From a virus, in the IMG/VR virus record IMGVR_UViG_3300028840_001807, positions 1 to 53,037 of that record: a stretch of 53,037 nt of DNA. The stretch is one strand, 5' to 3'. A program made the position numbers and the translations under genes. The notes under the pieces were generated by a model. The model did no database searches. It was not told the DNA's origin and saw nothing but the letters and a program-made list of their open reading frames with translations. Of this stretch, positions 14,121 to 22,333 are shown piece after piece. Positions within the stretch are counted from its first letter, which is position 1. Each line of letters starts with the position of its first letter.

Positions 14121-14825
14121 TTGCAGACAGTGATCGTGAACCCAGACAAGTTGAAACAACCAAGACGGCCTGGAAGCGGTAAGCGTAAGCAACCGTCAAG
14201 AAAGTCGGCAAAGCATGGATACAAGTACGAGTCCGAAACATTGAAATCTCTGGAAAGACTTCAGTTGGACTATCCAGCGTTGTGGTACTATAAGATGGTA
14301 GATACTCACTCATACGACTGGATGAAATCAGTGTTGAGAGAACTTGAACAACTACTGGAACAGATGAATGACTTACCATACATAAGAAAACGGTTCCATG
14401 ACAAACTGGCGAGGATTAAGGAGATACTCAACGTCCTTCAAAAGTTTGTCGTGCCAAAAGTTCCAGCAGACATATTCGTTCTTTACAACATGAGGGCTCT
14501 TGTCATAGAGTGCAAGAGTTCTCAACGAAAGGGAGGGTTCGTTCCCTTCGAACCGTATGTAAGTGAACATCAGATCGATGCCGGTCGTCAGATCGAGGGA
14601 GCTGGTGTTCCTTACTATTTTTTCATTTGTGATAGAGTATATAAAGGAAAGAACAGGACGTTTATGATTAGATATCCAGACTTTATCAAGATGAGAAAAT
14701 GGTGTGACCGTGAGAATAGGAGAACCATTCCATGGTCACGCATGGAAAAATATGCAGAAGCGATTCTGCCAAAACAGAAAGGTCAAGTATTCGACTTACA
14801 GCCGATAATGAAACATCTGGAATGA
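14121..14825 (+). CDS. PD-(D/E)XK nuclease, Holliday junction resolvase-like
   Basis: GYKYESETLKSLERL gives the N-terminal Glu, PADIFVL the Asp and ALVIECKSSQRK the ExK of the Hjc/RecU-type nuclease core. The Arg/Lys-rich first 30 residues would bind DNA. The helical stretch between the Glu and the Asp (residues about 70-110) is an insert relative to Hjc, which is about 120-140 residues long. It likely resolves branched recombination or replication intermediates. The start is uncertain: TTG at 14121 follows the previous stop directly with AGGTGAG upstream; GTG at 14130 is an alternative. Confidence 0.65.
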   Translation: MQTVIVNPDKLKQPRRPGSGKRKQPSRKSAKHGYKYESETLKSLERLQLDYPALWYYKMVDTHSYDWMKSVLRELEQLLEQMNDLPYIRKRFHDKLARIKEILNVLQKFVVPKVPADIFVLYNMRALVIECKSSQRKGGFVPFEPYVSEHQIDAGRQIEGAGVPYYFFICDRVYKGKNRTFMIRYPDFIKMRKWCDRENRRTIPWSRMEKYAEAILPKQKGQVFDLQPIMKHLE

Positions 14826-14843
14826 CAGGAAATCGTATAGGTC

Positions 14844-14905
14844 AAGAAGAACTTGGGCTAGTTGTTAGAGTGCAACCCATCCCTTCTTATGGCTGGCACT
14901 TTTTT
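14844..14905 (+). terminator. Nested hairpin followed by a T6 tract
   Basis: AAGAAG/CTTCTT (14844-14849/14883-14888) encloses GGG...CCC and GTTG/CAAC pairings, followed by TTTTTT. This suits termination of the nuclease operon. The T tract overlaps the next TATA box. Confidence 0.45.
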
Positions 14906-14910
14906 AAATT
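14903..14910 (+). promoter_or_regulatory. Archaeal TATA box (TTTAAATT)
   Basis: TTTAAATT is 56 nt before the ATG of the second PCNA gene, predicting a start near 14930 and a short leader that includes GTGAGGAG. Confidence 0.55.
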
Positions 14911-14965
14911 GGCCTATGCGACCTGAATTCACAGCGATATAATGTCGTTGTGAGGAGCTGATGTT

Positions 14966-15760
14966 ATGGCTAAAAAGACAAAGACGCAGAAAAAGATTGA
15001 GGCCGAGATGAAACCTGGCAAGGTGTCATTCAAGACAACTTGCGGTCAGTTGAAAGCATTGACATCTCTCACAATGATCATCACAAAGAAAGCGGTGCTC
15101 GAATTCACACCGTCTGGACTTGAGGTGAGTGTTGTAGATGAGAAGGTAACTCATGCTGGACACATCACCCTTACTGCCGAAGGAATGGAAGGTTACGGAC
15201 TCGGAAAGAACAAGACCGAATTCCTTTGTGGTATCGATTTGAAACATCTGCATGAATTTCTCGGCAATCTCAATGTGAAAGATGAGGTAGAGTGTGACTT
15301 CGACGAGGAAAAGATGAGGGCAACATTCAAGTCTGGCAACCTGTCCAGAACGGTAGAACTGTTGTTCTCATACGATGACTGGAAAACATGGAGAAAGACC
15401 GACCTGAAAATACAGTATCAACACGAGTTCAAGGACATCGACAGCAAGGACATACTGATCGGTATGAAGGGAGTCGAGGATGTCAATGATGACGAGGTCA
15501 TCTTTGAGTCAAACAAGAGTGGCTTCTTGATAATGGCAGAGGATAGCGGTGACGACATCGAAGTTCCTTTCGGAAAGAAGGGAAAGACAAAGCGGATCAA
15601 GTCGAAGTTCAGAGTCGGCCCAGTCAAGGCGATTGTGAAAGAGATGAACGGAAAAGTGACAGTATCGATGGGCGAACACATCCCAATCGAGTTCTCATGG
15701 TTTCCAGCAGAGAACATGGGTGCAACCTTCATGGTGGCCCCATTGACAAAGGGTGATTGA
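14966..15760 (+). CDS. PCNA-type sliding clamp (copy 2)
   Basis: SFKTTCGQLKALTSLTMIITKKA is followed by EFTPSGLEVSVVDEKVTHAG, matching the archaeal PCNA pattern of a lead helix and then ...GL.v..vD..hv. FLCGIDLKHLHEFLGNL matches the GvdL..l.k.lk segment. The C-terminal half has the second repeat: SGFLIMAEDSGDDIEV, KAIVKEMNGKVTVSMGEHIPIEF and an end FMVAPLTKGD in place of YLLAPRIE. 264 residues, near standard. It has its own promoter, unlike copy 1. The two clamps could form a hetero-ring or serve different phases. Confidence 0.75.
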   Translation: MAKKTKTQKKIEAEMKPGKVSFKTTCGQLKALTSLTMIITKKAVLEFTPSGLEVSVVDEKVTHAGHITLTAEGMEGYGLGKNKTEFLCGIDLKHLHEFLGNLNVKDEVECDFDEEKMRATFKSGNLSRTVELLFSYDDWKTWRKTDLKIQYQHEFKDIDSKDILIGMKGVEDVNDDEVIFESNKSGFLIMAEDSGDDIEVPFGKKGKTKRIKSKFRVGPVKAIVKEMNGKVTVSMGEHIPIEFSWFPAENMGATFMVAPLTKGD

Positions 15761-15762
15761 AT

Positions 15763-15903
15763 ATGGAACATATTATTGTAAAAGTAAAACTGGCAGATTG
15801 GCAAGTGGAGAAACTAAAAAATGGCGGTTGTACAGTAATTGAGCAACGAGATATAATCGAGCAATCACAACCCAGTAAAGCCAAGAAGGAGGAGAGCGCA
15901 TGA
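15763..15903 (+). CDS. Hypothetical microprotein (46 aa)
   Basis: Begins 2 nt after the PCNA stop: MEHIIVKVKLADWQVEKLKN, then a polar tail rich in Gln, Lys and Glu. One strand plus one helix. It could be a clamp-binding peptide, but no PIP-box pattern is visible. Confidence 0.55.
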   Translation: MEHIIVKVKLADWQVEKLKNGGCTVIEQRDIIEQSQPSKAKKEESA

Positions 15904-15925
15904 TTTCGGATGGGGGTGATTGAAA

Positions 15926-16237
15926 GTGCCCAGTATGTCTGAATTTGTGGTAGTTGAATGTCCGAAACACGGGATGGAATTTCCAGAAAAAGAATGCTTT
16001 GCTTGTGAGGAATATAACCACACGCTGAAATCATGTGGGTATAATAAATCACCCAAGGAAGGTGTCAGAATGATAAAGAGACGTTTCCAATGCGAGTCCA
16101 GAACTTGCAGATTGGACATGAACGATGACAGTTTTCATGGATGTGTTGTTGAAGTCCCAGAGAACCATGTGGCAATACCAATAGTCTGTCCATTGTACGA
16201 GGGAAAGGTCATTCAAACATTTGTGGAGCTGAAGTGA
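15926..16237 (+). CDS. Cys-rich protein (103 aa)
   Basis: GTG at 15926 is 8 nt after GGGGGTG; TTG at 15920 and ATG at 15935 are alternatives. Contains ECPKHG and ECFACEEYNH, then CESRTCRLDM, HGCVVEV and PIVCPLY, so seven or more cysteines in two likely zinc sites. An internal ATG at 16070 has its own AAGGAAGGTG and would make the second half alone. Function unknown. Confidence 0.6.
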   Translation: MPSMSEFVVVECPKHGMEFPEKECFACEEYNHTLKSCGYNKSPKEGVRMIKRRFQCESRTCRLDMNDDSFHGCVVEVPENHVAIPIVCPLYEGKVIQTFVELK

Positions 16238-16443
16238 TGACATCAGAGCCACAGGAATTCATCAGGCCACAAAGGAAGGGACGAATGACAGGCGTTGATA
16301 TCCAAATAGACGGTGAGACTTGGACAGACACTCTACGAAAGGCAGAAATTCCTTTGGACACTCCTCTCGATGAACTTCGTATCAAACGGTATCCGTGTAA
16401 GGGTGGCAGAATAATCCTCAAGGTCAAAAGGATACAAGCGTAG
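16237..16443 (+). CDS. Hypothetical protein (68 aa)
   Basis: ATG overlaps the previous TGA. Contains VDIQIDGETWTDTLRKAEIP and ends in a strand (GGRIILKVKRIQA). Small beta-rich fold, no family recognised. The 55-nt gap after it holds no gene. Confidence 0.6.
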   Translation: MTSEPQEFIRPQRKGRMTGVDIQIDGETWTDTLRKAEIPLDTPLDELRIKRYPCKGGRIILKVKRIQA

Positions 16444-16498
16444 GCGTGAGCAGAGAAGCGCGTAGGAAGGCATATAAGAACGATTTTGTATAGGAGAC

Positions 16499-16738
16499 AT
16501 GATTATGAACGGTGAGAACATGAATGATGACGCATTCAAGATGACTATAATATTATCGAGAGAGAAGTGTTTGCCAGTCAGCTTGATACTGAAAGAGAAG
16601 TGTGACATCGAGAACATAATGATAGAGGAAGTGAAAGGCAAGAAAATTTGTGATCGATGTGGTGGCTCTGGCAATGAACTCTTGAGACATTATAAAAAAT
16701 GTGAGAATTGTTCAGGGACAGGAATGGTGAGCAAATGA
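16499..16738 (+). CDS. DnaJ-type zinc motif protein (79 aa)
   Basis: AGGAG precedes ATG at 16499 (ATG at 16505 possible). The C-terminus has CDRCGGSGNELLRHYKKCENCSGTG, two CxxCxGxG elements as in the DnaJ cysteine-rich domain, without any J domain. The N-terminal half is a strand-helix unit. It may bind unfolded protein or just zinc. Confidence 0.65.
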   Translation: MIMNGENMNDDAFKMTIILSREKCLPVSLILKEKCDIENIMIEEVKGKKICDRCGGSGNELLRHYKKCENCSGTGMVSK

Positions 16739-17034
16739 CGATATGTCCAGAATGTCTTGATGGACGGGACAACTACGGAAAGAAAGGCTATTGTGAGATA
16801 TGCAACAAGCGGATAACGAGAAAGATGAGGGTGAGGCCACCTCTGTTCGGCAGATTCCACAAGCACAAGTGGGAACTCATAGCCTCTGGCAATATCAAGA
16901 CACCTCAAGGCCATTTCACTATCGGCCTGTTCAAATGTAAAAAATGTCAGGCGAGGGATTGGAACTTGACCGGGTTCATAGAACAGGTAGAGAACTTCGA
17001 GAGGGCCCACAGCATAGCACAGAGCAAACGATAG
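16735..17034 (+). CDS. Zinc-binding protein (99 aa), last gene of the + arm
   Basis: ATGA overlap with the previous gene. ICPECLDG, YCEICNK and LFKCKKCQARDWN form three CxxC knuckles. A central HKHKWELIASG strand is flanked by Arg/Lys. It is the last + gene before the convergent point with the virion module. Confidence 0.65.
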   Translation: MTICPECLDGRDNYGKKGYCEICNKRITRKMRVRPPLFGRFHKHKWELIASGNIKTPQGHFTIGLFKCKKCQARDWNLTGFIEQVENFERAHSIAQSKR

Positions 17035-17109
17035 GGCTTTATCTCGGAACGAGACAGACTCTTGAACCTTTTCAGAAAACCCCTATCAGAAACACCCTTT
17101 AAGGCACTT
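17035..17109. terminator. Convergent intergenic region
   Basis: The two arms converge in these 75 bp. TCTCG-GAA-CGAGA (17046-17058 region) can form a 5-bp hairpin on either strand, and short T and A runs flank it (CCTTTTC, AGAAAACCCC). Termination of both arms is expected here. No gene seen. Confidence 0.4.
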
Positions 17110-18168
17110 TTACGACGATGAGGGCAATAGGAGGGCAACCTCTGTTCCGAAAACAGGAATGTCTTTCTCTATTCTGGTCGATATAGAAAATCCCTTTCCA
17201 AACCGTATGTCAATGTCTTGGGCTCTATGGAGTCCAGACACTATATTTTTTGAATTTTGGATTTCGACAATCGTGAGGCCAGGTACAGCGTCTATCATTT
17301 CAAGAGCCGTAATCTCCGTATTGATTGTTTTGAACTTGTTCTCCTCAACTTCTACTCTGGCTTTCTCATAACATTCGGCTGCACTCAACAGAGAGTCATC
17401 ATAGATCGGATTGCCAGCAAATGTCCCATCGACAGCCATTCTATGTGCTGAAGTGTATGTGGCTCTGACACCATCTTTACCAATGACAGTCTGCTTATTG
17501 ATCACACCATAGGTCTTTGCCTTCGGTTCTCCTTTTATGAGATTGTCACCACCAGTCAGAGTGAACCATGAATTTGCCTCTACAAGTTCAGGTTCTTTTC
17601 TGAAGAACAGCTTGTCGCCTTCCTCATAGAGAAAGTAGTACAACGGCCTCTTACCAAACTCTGAATCGTCATAAGCCATATCACGAAGTTGCTTTATGGC
17701 TGAATAGACAATTATTCCACGACCATATCTGAAATCATCTGGTACAAAAACAGATGGATTTGTTCCATTGAATCGTGTAGTGAATGAGATGTCAAGATTG
17801 TCGATAAGTGAATATATGGCCTGTGAGACTTCAAGACCATCCAGATTACTGTATTCATCTATTATGACAGAGTCCTTATTAGCTGAATAGAGCCGACCAT
17901 GAAGTGCCAGTTGTTTTGTCCTCTCTCCCAATTCAGATGTCACGAAACCAGTGAATGTTGGCTTGTCTGGAAGTTCATCAAGCCCGAGATAAATCTTTAT
18001 GACATCGAGAGATGAGAAGTACTCGAACAATCGGCCATTTGGATTTGGATAGACTAGTGAAGCTGTCCAGATTTCTCTCTGTTTCTTTATGGTTCCAGAG
18101 TTAGGGTTATCGAAGCCACTATCATTCACGGTGACTTCGATCTTGGGTTTTCTCAATAATCGTACCAT
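17110..18168 (-). CDS. Tail tip / baseplate hub-like protein
   Basis: Last gene of the virion operon, 352 residues. An N-terminal domain of about 90 residues holds strands such as YLGLDELPDKPTFTGFVTSE, typical of hub proteins that describe a local coordinate frame (gpD, gp44, VgrG N-region). A long beta domain follows, with FYLYEEGDKLFFRKEP and KAKTYGVINKQTVIG, again as in gp44/Mu-like hubs. Position behind the tape measure and distal tail genes supports a hub that caps the tail. ATG follows GAGGTG. Confidence 0.6.
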   Translation of the reverse strand: MVRLLRKPKIEVTVNDSGFDNPNSGTIKKQREIWTASLVYPNPNGRLFEYFSSLDVIKIYLGLDELPDKPTFTGFVTSELGERTKQLALHGRLYSANKDSVIIDEYSNLDGLEVSQAIYSLIDNLDISFTTRFNGTNPSVFVPDDFRYGRGIIVYSAIKQLRDMAYDDSEFGKRPLYYFLYEEGDKLFFRKEPELVEANSWFTLTGGDNLIKGEPKAKTYGVINKQTVIGKDGVRATYTSAHRMAVDGTFAGNPIYDDSLLSAAECYEKARVEVEENKFKTINTEITALEMIDAVPGLTIVEIQNSKNIVSGLHRAQDIDIRFGKGFSISTRIEKDIPVFGTEVALLLPSSS

Positions 18169-18177
18169 GTGAACACC

Positions 18178-20049
18178 TCACACTTCCGACCTCTCGAACA
18201 CCCTGAACCCAAACGACCAAGTCACATAGTTTCTCGTTGTCTGTGTAATGCGATATCCAGTAATCCTTCCATCAAGCCTAACGGTTATCCCATCCTTCTC
18301 GTCAATGATCTCAATTCTTGTGTATTCCTGAGTTTCCTGACGTTCTCTTATCTTGTCGATATCGTCTTTGAAGTCCTGTCTGGCAGATAGTCCATTGATT
18401 GTATAGACTCTGTTTCTTATTGCATATGGTAGGTCAATCTCTCCAACACCGTCCATGATTGATAGTTCTTCAGCGTCGGAAGCCCTGCTCTCCTCTCTCA
18501 TGCTAACAGTGGTGTTCGGCCCGAACTCCAAGAGCGTTGGATCTCCGCTTATGACTGTGACATCTTCTCCTTCTCCAACGCCCTGCGTATATGTCTCACC
18601 AGTATCGGTGAATATTCTCAACCTGATTTCCTGACTTGAAGTTGGAACGACATCGAATACAGGCCCCTCGTCAATATGCCATGAACCATTCACATAGTAG
18701 TCATACTGGCTTATCAAAGCATCGGAGGCCACTGGTTGAGATTTCGCTCCAATACATCTTACACTCTCACCAGATACAACTTCAAGAGGTCTGACGATTA
18801 GAATTGCCTCTGGCGTTGTATCATCCACCGTCTTTGTACAGACAGTATCGAGGTCTGACCAGTAACCATCGGAACTTTCAAGTCTGCCTTTTATGACTTT
18901 GGCCCCTGTTTCAGAATATCTGTGATATATTGTGAACGATGTCTTTTCAATATCGCTCTCTATCCAGTATCCATCAACTGCGTCACCCCATTCTACATAG
19001 GCTCTCTTGCATGGAATTGTTGAGTTCAATGTTATCGATACCAGTTCTCCGACATCAACATTCTCAGTTGCTTCTGAATGTGTGCAATCTGGTCTTATGA
19101 ATGTGACAACACCTGAATATGTGGCATCATCACCAGTATTCTCATTGTCCTCTGCCGTCACCATGTAGTAGTAGTTCTGATTTTCGGACAGAGCAGATGT
19201 GTCAATGTAGAAGTTTGTGGACGGGTCTGTTATCGTTGCTATCAGCGTGGCACTACTCGGAACTGTAAATGGTGTTGTCTTACGATAGACTTTGTAAGCT
19301 GTAAAGCCAGCATCACTAACCTTTCCCCAATCGAGTCTTGGTTGTTCTGGATTGTCTGGATTTGGTTTGATCGTCAGGAACGAGTCCTCATCTATGAACG
19401 CTTCCGGTGGATAGTCACGATAGATGATACGAAGTACTGGACGATATGATGGTGTAGCATTTTCTCTCGAACTGAATGATACGCCTTTGTTCTGAAGGTC
19501 AACGAGGTTACGAAGATAGAACGACTTCTTCTGTCCGAACCCGAGAACCTTCGTCAAGTCAAACTCGACCCATGAACCTATCGTTGGCCCTGCCTGAACG
19601 GACTCGATGGCGACAGCGTCCTCGGCTGCAAGAGAGTCGTGATCTGTGGAATTAGCCCAGATAAGAGCATCATCTCTCTTGTCCCAGTTACAGTATCCAG
19701 CACCACCAGTTTGTGTTCCTTCTTGCCACAAAGAGTCATCTTCCGACAGAGGAAATATACCAACACCAGTCGGCGTAGCACTTCCTGCTGTCTGAACTCT
19801 CAATCTCAATAGGATTTGCTGGATTTCATCTGCTTCTGGCAAGTCTCTGGAATATGGCATCGTGACTTCTATAATCGCCATCTCTCTGGAATACGGATCT
19901 GTGTCATACTCATTTACAGCCAGGAGAGAACTGTGACCATAGTTAGATGTTCTCATATCTTTATTTACCCACGAATCCTTTGATACACCGATCAGGTCAG
20001 AGTCGTAGTCCTGATAATCAACAGTCACAAGCTTGAATTTATATGCCAT
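18178..20049 (-). CDS. Distal tail protein with DNRLRE, FN3 and PKD-like domains
   Basis: Residues about 1-190 look like a DNRLRE domain (a beta sandwich around KDSWVNKDMRTSNYGHSSLL). Residues about 215-330 read as fibronectin III (PRLDWGKVSDAGFTAYKVYR, YYYMVTAEDNENTG). Two PKD/Ig-like segments follow, with SDGYWSDLDT and VSGESVRCIGAKSQP. The last 120 residues (YTINGLSARQDFKDDIDKI...) resemble distal tail proteins. It likely sits at the tail tip and contacts the host surface. ATG at 20049 follows GGAAGGGGTGG and is 1 nt from the tape measure stop. Confidence 0.6.
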   Translation of the reverse strand: MAYKFKLVTVDYQDYDSDLIGVSKDSWVNKDMRTSNYGHSSLLAVNEYDTDPYSREMAIIEVTMPYSRDLPEADEIQQILLRLRVQTAGSATPTGVGIFPLSEDDSLWQEGTQTGGAGYCNWDKRDDALIWANSTDHDSLAAEDAVAIESVQAGPTIGSWVEFDLTKVLGFGQKKSFYLRNLVDLQNKGVSFSSRENATPSYRPVLRIIYRDYPPEAFIDEDSFLTIKPNPDNPEQPRLDWGKVSDAGFTAYKVYRKTTPFTVPSSATLIATITDPSTNFYIDTSALSENQNYYYMVTAEDNENTGDDATYSGVVTFIRPDCTHSEATENVDVGELVSITLNSTIPCKRAYVEWGDAVDGYWIESDIEKTSFTIYHRYSETGAKVIKGRLESSDGYWSDLDTVCTKTVDDTTPEAILIVRPLEVVSGESVRCIGAKSQPVASDALISQYDYYVNGSWHIDEGPVFDVVPTSSQEIRLRIFTDTGETYTQGVGEGEDVTVISGDPTLLEFGPNTTVSMREESRASDAEELSIMDGVGEIDLPYAIRNRVYTINGLSARQDFKDDIDKIRERQETQEYTRIEIIDEKDGITVRLDGRITGYRITQTTRNYVTWSFGFRVFERSEV

Positions 20050-20050
20050 C

Positions 20051-21229
20051 TTATCCACCCCTTCCAGAATTTGACAGTATCTCCAATTCACTTGTCATGT
20101 AATCGACCATGTCCGTTGATACAACTGAATTCTCTGGAATGTTAAAGATGACCGTCATGTTCGAGCCGACACTTGAAGGTGTCATCATGCCAGCACGACC
20201 AAGAACCTCTCCTCTGTGAGCATAGATAAGACCAGTGTCCTCAACTGTTCGAGCATAACCTGGCGCGGTCTGACCTTTGAAAGCGATAGCACCGATACCT
20301 GCGACAGCTCCTGCAATAATTCCAATCATGGCCGCAACGTATGGGGCCGCACCTATTCCAAATGTGGCAGATCCGACCTTGGCCGCACCTTTGGCCACTT
20401 CTGCCGCCGTCTTAATCCAGTCCATGACAGCGGAAGCTTTGGTAATGGCCGTGTAGGCAATGATGGCTGCACCAAGACCTATGAGGACAACCCTCAACGC
20501 CCCACCTGCCTGAGTGAGTCCTTTCCACAACAGATAGACACCGCCGAGCATTATCATCCATTTAGCCATTGACAACATCAATGCCTTATTCTCCATGTTC
20601 ATGAACTGCATGGCTGCGGTCACGACTTGGATTGGGCCAAGCATGAACCTAACGGCTGTCGCTGCCTCTCTGAAAGAATTGGCCAGCATCTCATTCTCAC
20701 CAGACATCTTCGCCATAGTTTCGAGAGTCTGGGTCATTGTTATACCCATGACGAACATACCGATTGACGCTTGCATTAGTTCTCTGCGTCTTGATTTTTC
20801 GAGATTGAGAAGTTCTGCCTTTCTTATAGCATCTTGTTCCTCTTGGATGGCGAGTTCCTTTTCTGCCTGTAACATTTCTCTGGCCGCAAGAATAGAGTCC
20901 TCCATTGACATTCCATATTCTTGCTGTACCCACACAGCACGTTCAAGTTCGGCATTGTTTTGTTGAAGCTGATAAGAATTCTGTTCCCATTCTACTCGTT
21001 GTCTGGCAAGTTCAAAATTAGCGGTCTGGTCAACACCAATCATCTCCTTTGTGATCATGTTCTTGCGTTCCATTTCGATGATGGTTTTCTCACGCCTCAA
21101 CCCAGCTATCTTTTCTGCTTCAGTCTGTGTAAGCGTGTTCTGATAAACCTTCCTCAAATGGCTCTCAAGTCTTGCGATTTCTTTTTCACCAGTAACGGTG
21201 GCCTTCAGACCGAGATATATTTCTGCCAT
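20051..21229 (-). CDS. Tail tape measure protein (short)
   Basis: Residues 10-165 are a long charged coiled coil. Residues about 165-320 hold several hydrophobic helices (GMFVMGITMTQTLETM, MIMLGGVYLLWKG, VVLIGLGAAIIAYTAI, AAMIGIIAGAVAGIGAIAF). The C-terminus has GLIYAHRGEVLGRAG, the usual end of phage tape measures. It follows the frameshifted chaperone gene, the standard order. At 392 residues it is short; at about 0.15 nm per residue it implies a tail near 60 nm. Confidence 0.8.
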   Translation of the reverse strand: MAEIYLGLKATVTGEKEIARLESHLRKVYQNTLTQTEAEKIAGLRREKTIIEMERKNMITKEMIGVDQTANFELARQRVEWEQNSYQLQQNNAELERAVWVQQEYGMSMEDSILAAREMLQAEKELAIQEEQDAIRKAELLNLEKSRRRELMQASIGMFVMGITMTQTLETMAKMSGENEMLANSFREAATAVRFMLGPIQVVTAAMQFMNMENKALMLSMAKWMIMLGGVYLLWKGLTQAGGALRVVLIGLGAAIIAYTAITKASAVMDWIKTAAEVAKGAAKVGSATFGIGAAPYVAAMIGIIAGAVAGIGAIAFKGQTAPGYARTVEDTGLIYAHRGEVLGRAGMMTPSSVGSNMTVIFNIPENSVVSTDMVDYMTSELEILSNSGRGG

Positions 21230-21235
21230 TGTGCC

Positions 21236-21945
21236 TCACTTTTCATCGGGATGTTTTAATGAACTCTTATAGTATTCGCTGTATTTAGATTTGTCGAAGT
21301 CTGGTTTGTGTTCTGGGTCGAATAGTTCAGGGTATTGCTCTTTCATTGAGTCGAGCCATCCCTCGATTGCGAACAACCCTATCGGGTTGTCTGGATTTGC
21401 CATCCAGTCAATGTCGTAAGGATATGGGATATTGAGGCCAAGATTATTGGCATTGGATATTACGGTCAGGAAATCGTGGACTATTCCTGACCTACCACGT
21501 TTTTTGCTTCGTCCACTTCTCTCTGTGTCAATCCAGCAAATGTGCCAAGCCTGGAATTTACAAGATAGACAATACTATCCCATACACCTGCTGGCTTGGT
21601 CGCTTTCAGATTAACTACATCGATGTGGTCAAGTCCAAGTGCCTCTGCCACGACCAGTTCATTCTCGAATTCCTTTGCGGTCATCGGGTCTTTTGGAAAG
21701 CGTTCCTGTGCTATTGCAGTCAGGTCTGCCTTCTTACTGGCCGGGAATGTGGTTATGTCGAGTTTCAGACGGTATGGTTGTTCTTGTCCGTTCTCCTCTA
21801 CAACATAGTTCACATAGTCCGTGAAGCTTCCAAGCTGTTTCTGATTGCAGAAATCAGAAGTCAGCGTTACAGATTTCACTGGTAAGACACCAACGTGTGC
21901 CTTTTTCTTGTCCTCAGTTCCTTTTTCCTCATCTTTCTTTGCCAT
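21236..21945 (-). CDS. Tail assembly chaperone, -1 frameshift product (gpGT-like)
   Basis: The upstream frame (stop at 21481) contains GC-A-AAA-AAC (heptamer on plus bases 21499-21505). A -1 slip there joins codon 149 to a frame with no start of its own, which runs 87 residues to TGA at 21236-21238. The fused protein has 236 residues. The extension holds NLGLNIPYPYDIDWMANPD and ends SLKHPDEK. This is the lambda gpG/gpGT arrangement, in which the rare long form links tape measure and tail tube. A stem near the site was not worked out. Confidence 0.8.
21481..21945 (-). CDS. Tail assembly chaperone, short form (gpG-like)
   Basis: 154 residues. A charged N-terminus (AKKDEEKGTEDKKK) is followed by a beta region (GVLPVKSVTLTSDF, PYRLKLDITTF) and helices KEFENELVVAEALGLDHIDV. 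Position directly before the tape measure gene and the slippery heptamer near the stop identify it. ATG at 21945 lies in the cassette GAGGTGATGTGATG; the preceding GTG is in frame. Confidence 0.8.
   Translation of the reverse strand: MAKKDEEKGTEDKKKAHVGVLPVKSVTLTSDFCNQKQLGSFTDYVNYVVEENGQEQPYRLKLDITTFPASKKADLTAIAQERFPKDPMTAKEFENELVVAEALGLDHIDVVNLKATKPAGVWDSIVYLVNSRLGTFAGLTQREVDEAKNVVGQE
21499..21505 (-). promoter_or_regulatory. Slippery heptamer A AAA AAC
   Basis: On the - strand the codons are GCA AAA AAC. The tandem A-tRNA slip to AAA AAA leads straight into the downstream open frame (CGT GGT AGG TCA). The stop of the short form is 15 nt further. Confidence 0.8.
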
Positions 21946-21954
21946 CACATCACC

Positions 21955-22203
21955 TCATTCATCTGGGTGTTTCAATTTCGATCTGTCGGTTTCAAACCGA
22001 CGAGTCTCTCTCATATTGGCATCCTCGATCAATGACACATTGGTAGCATCTACCCACGAGTTTACTTCTCTGCCACTTTTCGAGTCTATACCATGAATGT
22101 GATATTTACCAGTACCTTGATCAAAAGTTACTTTACCGATTACGGTAATAGACTTATTGAACTGTATCTTGCACAGTTCCCCTTTAGGTCTTTTCGTTTC
22201 CAT
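21955..22203 (-). CDS. Hypothetical tail-module protein (82 aa)
   Basis: ATG at 22203 sits in GTGATGTGATGG; the longer open frame runs into a structured leader and is not used. Beta-rich: KIQFNKSITVIGKVTFDQG, YHIHGIDSKSGREVNSWVDA. The C-terminus SKLKHPDE matches the end of the frameshift product (SSLKHPDEK). It lies between tail tube candidate and chaperone, so a minor tail or second chaperone role is possible. Confidence 0.6.
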   Translation of the reverse strand: METKRPKGELCKIQFNKSITVIGKVTFDQGTGKYHIHGIDSKSGREVNSWVDATNVSLIEDANMRETRRFETDRSKLKHPDE

Positions 22204-22333
22204 CACATCACGTTTTTCGAGGAGGTCGAAGAGCCCATCCAGACGAACAAAATTCGTCAGGAGGTAAATCTGTCGAAAGGATGTAAAGCCCAGATGGGCT
22301 CTCACCGACCATAGTCGACTATTTTACATCTGA
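22204..22333 (-). ncRNA. Structured leader RNA between tail genes
   Basis: On the - strand GATGTAAA (22325-22332 region) pairs with TTTACATC (22278-22286 region), enclosing ATAG-TCGA-CTAT and AGCCC-ATCT-GGGCT (22287-22300). GAGCCCATC (22293-22301) can instead pair with GATGGGCTC (22231-22239), excluding the second hairpin. GACGAA-TTTTG-TTCGTC (22242-22258) and TTCGA-CCTCC-TCGAA near 22216-22230 follow. Alternative pairing suggests a regulatory leader or processing site. Confidence 0.5.
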
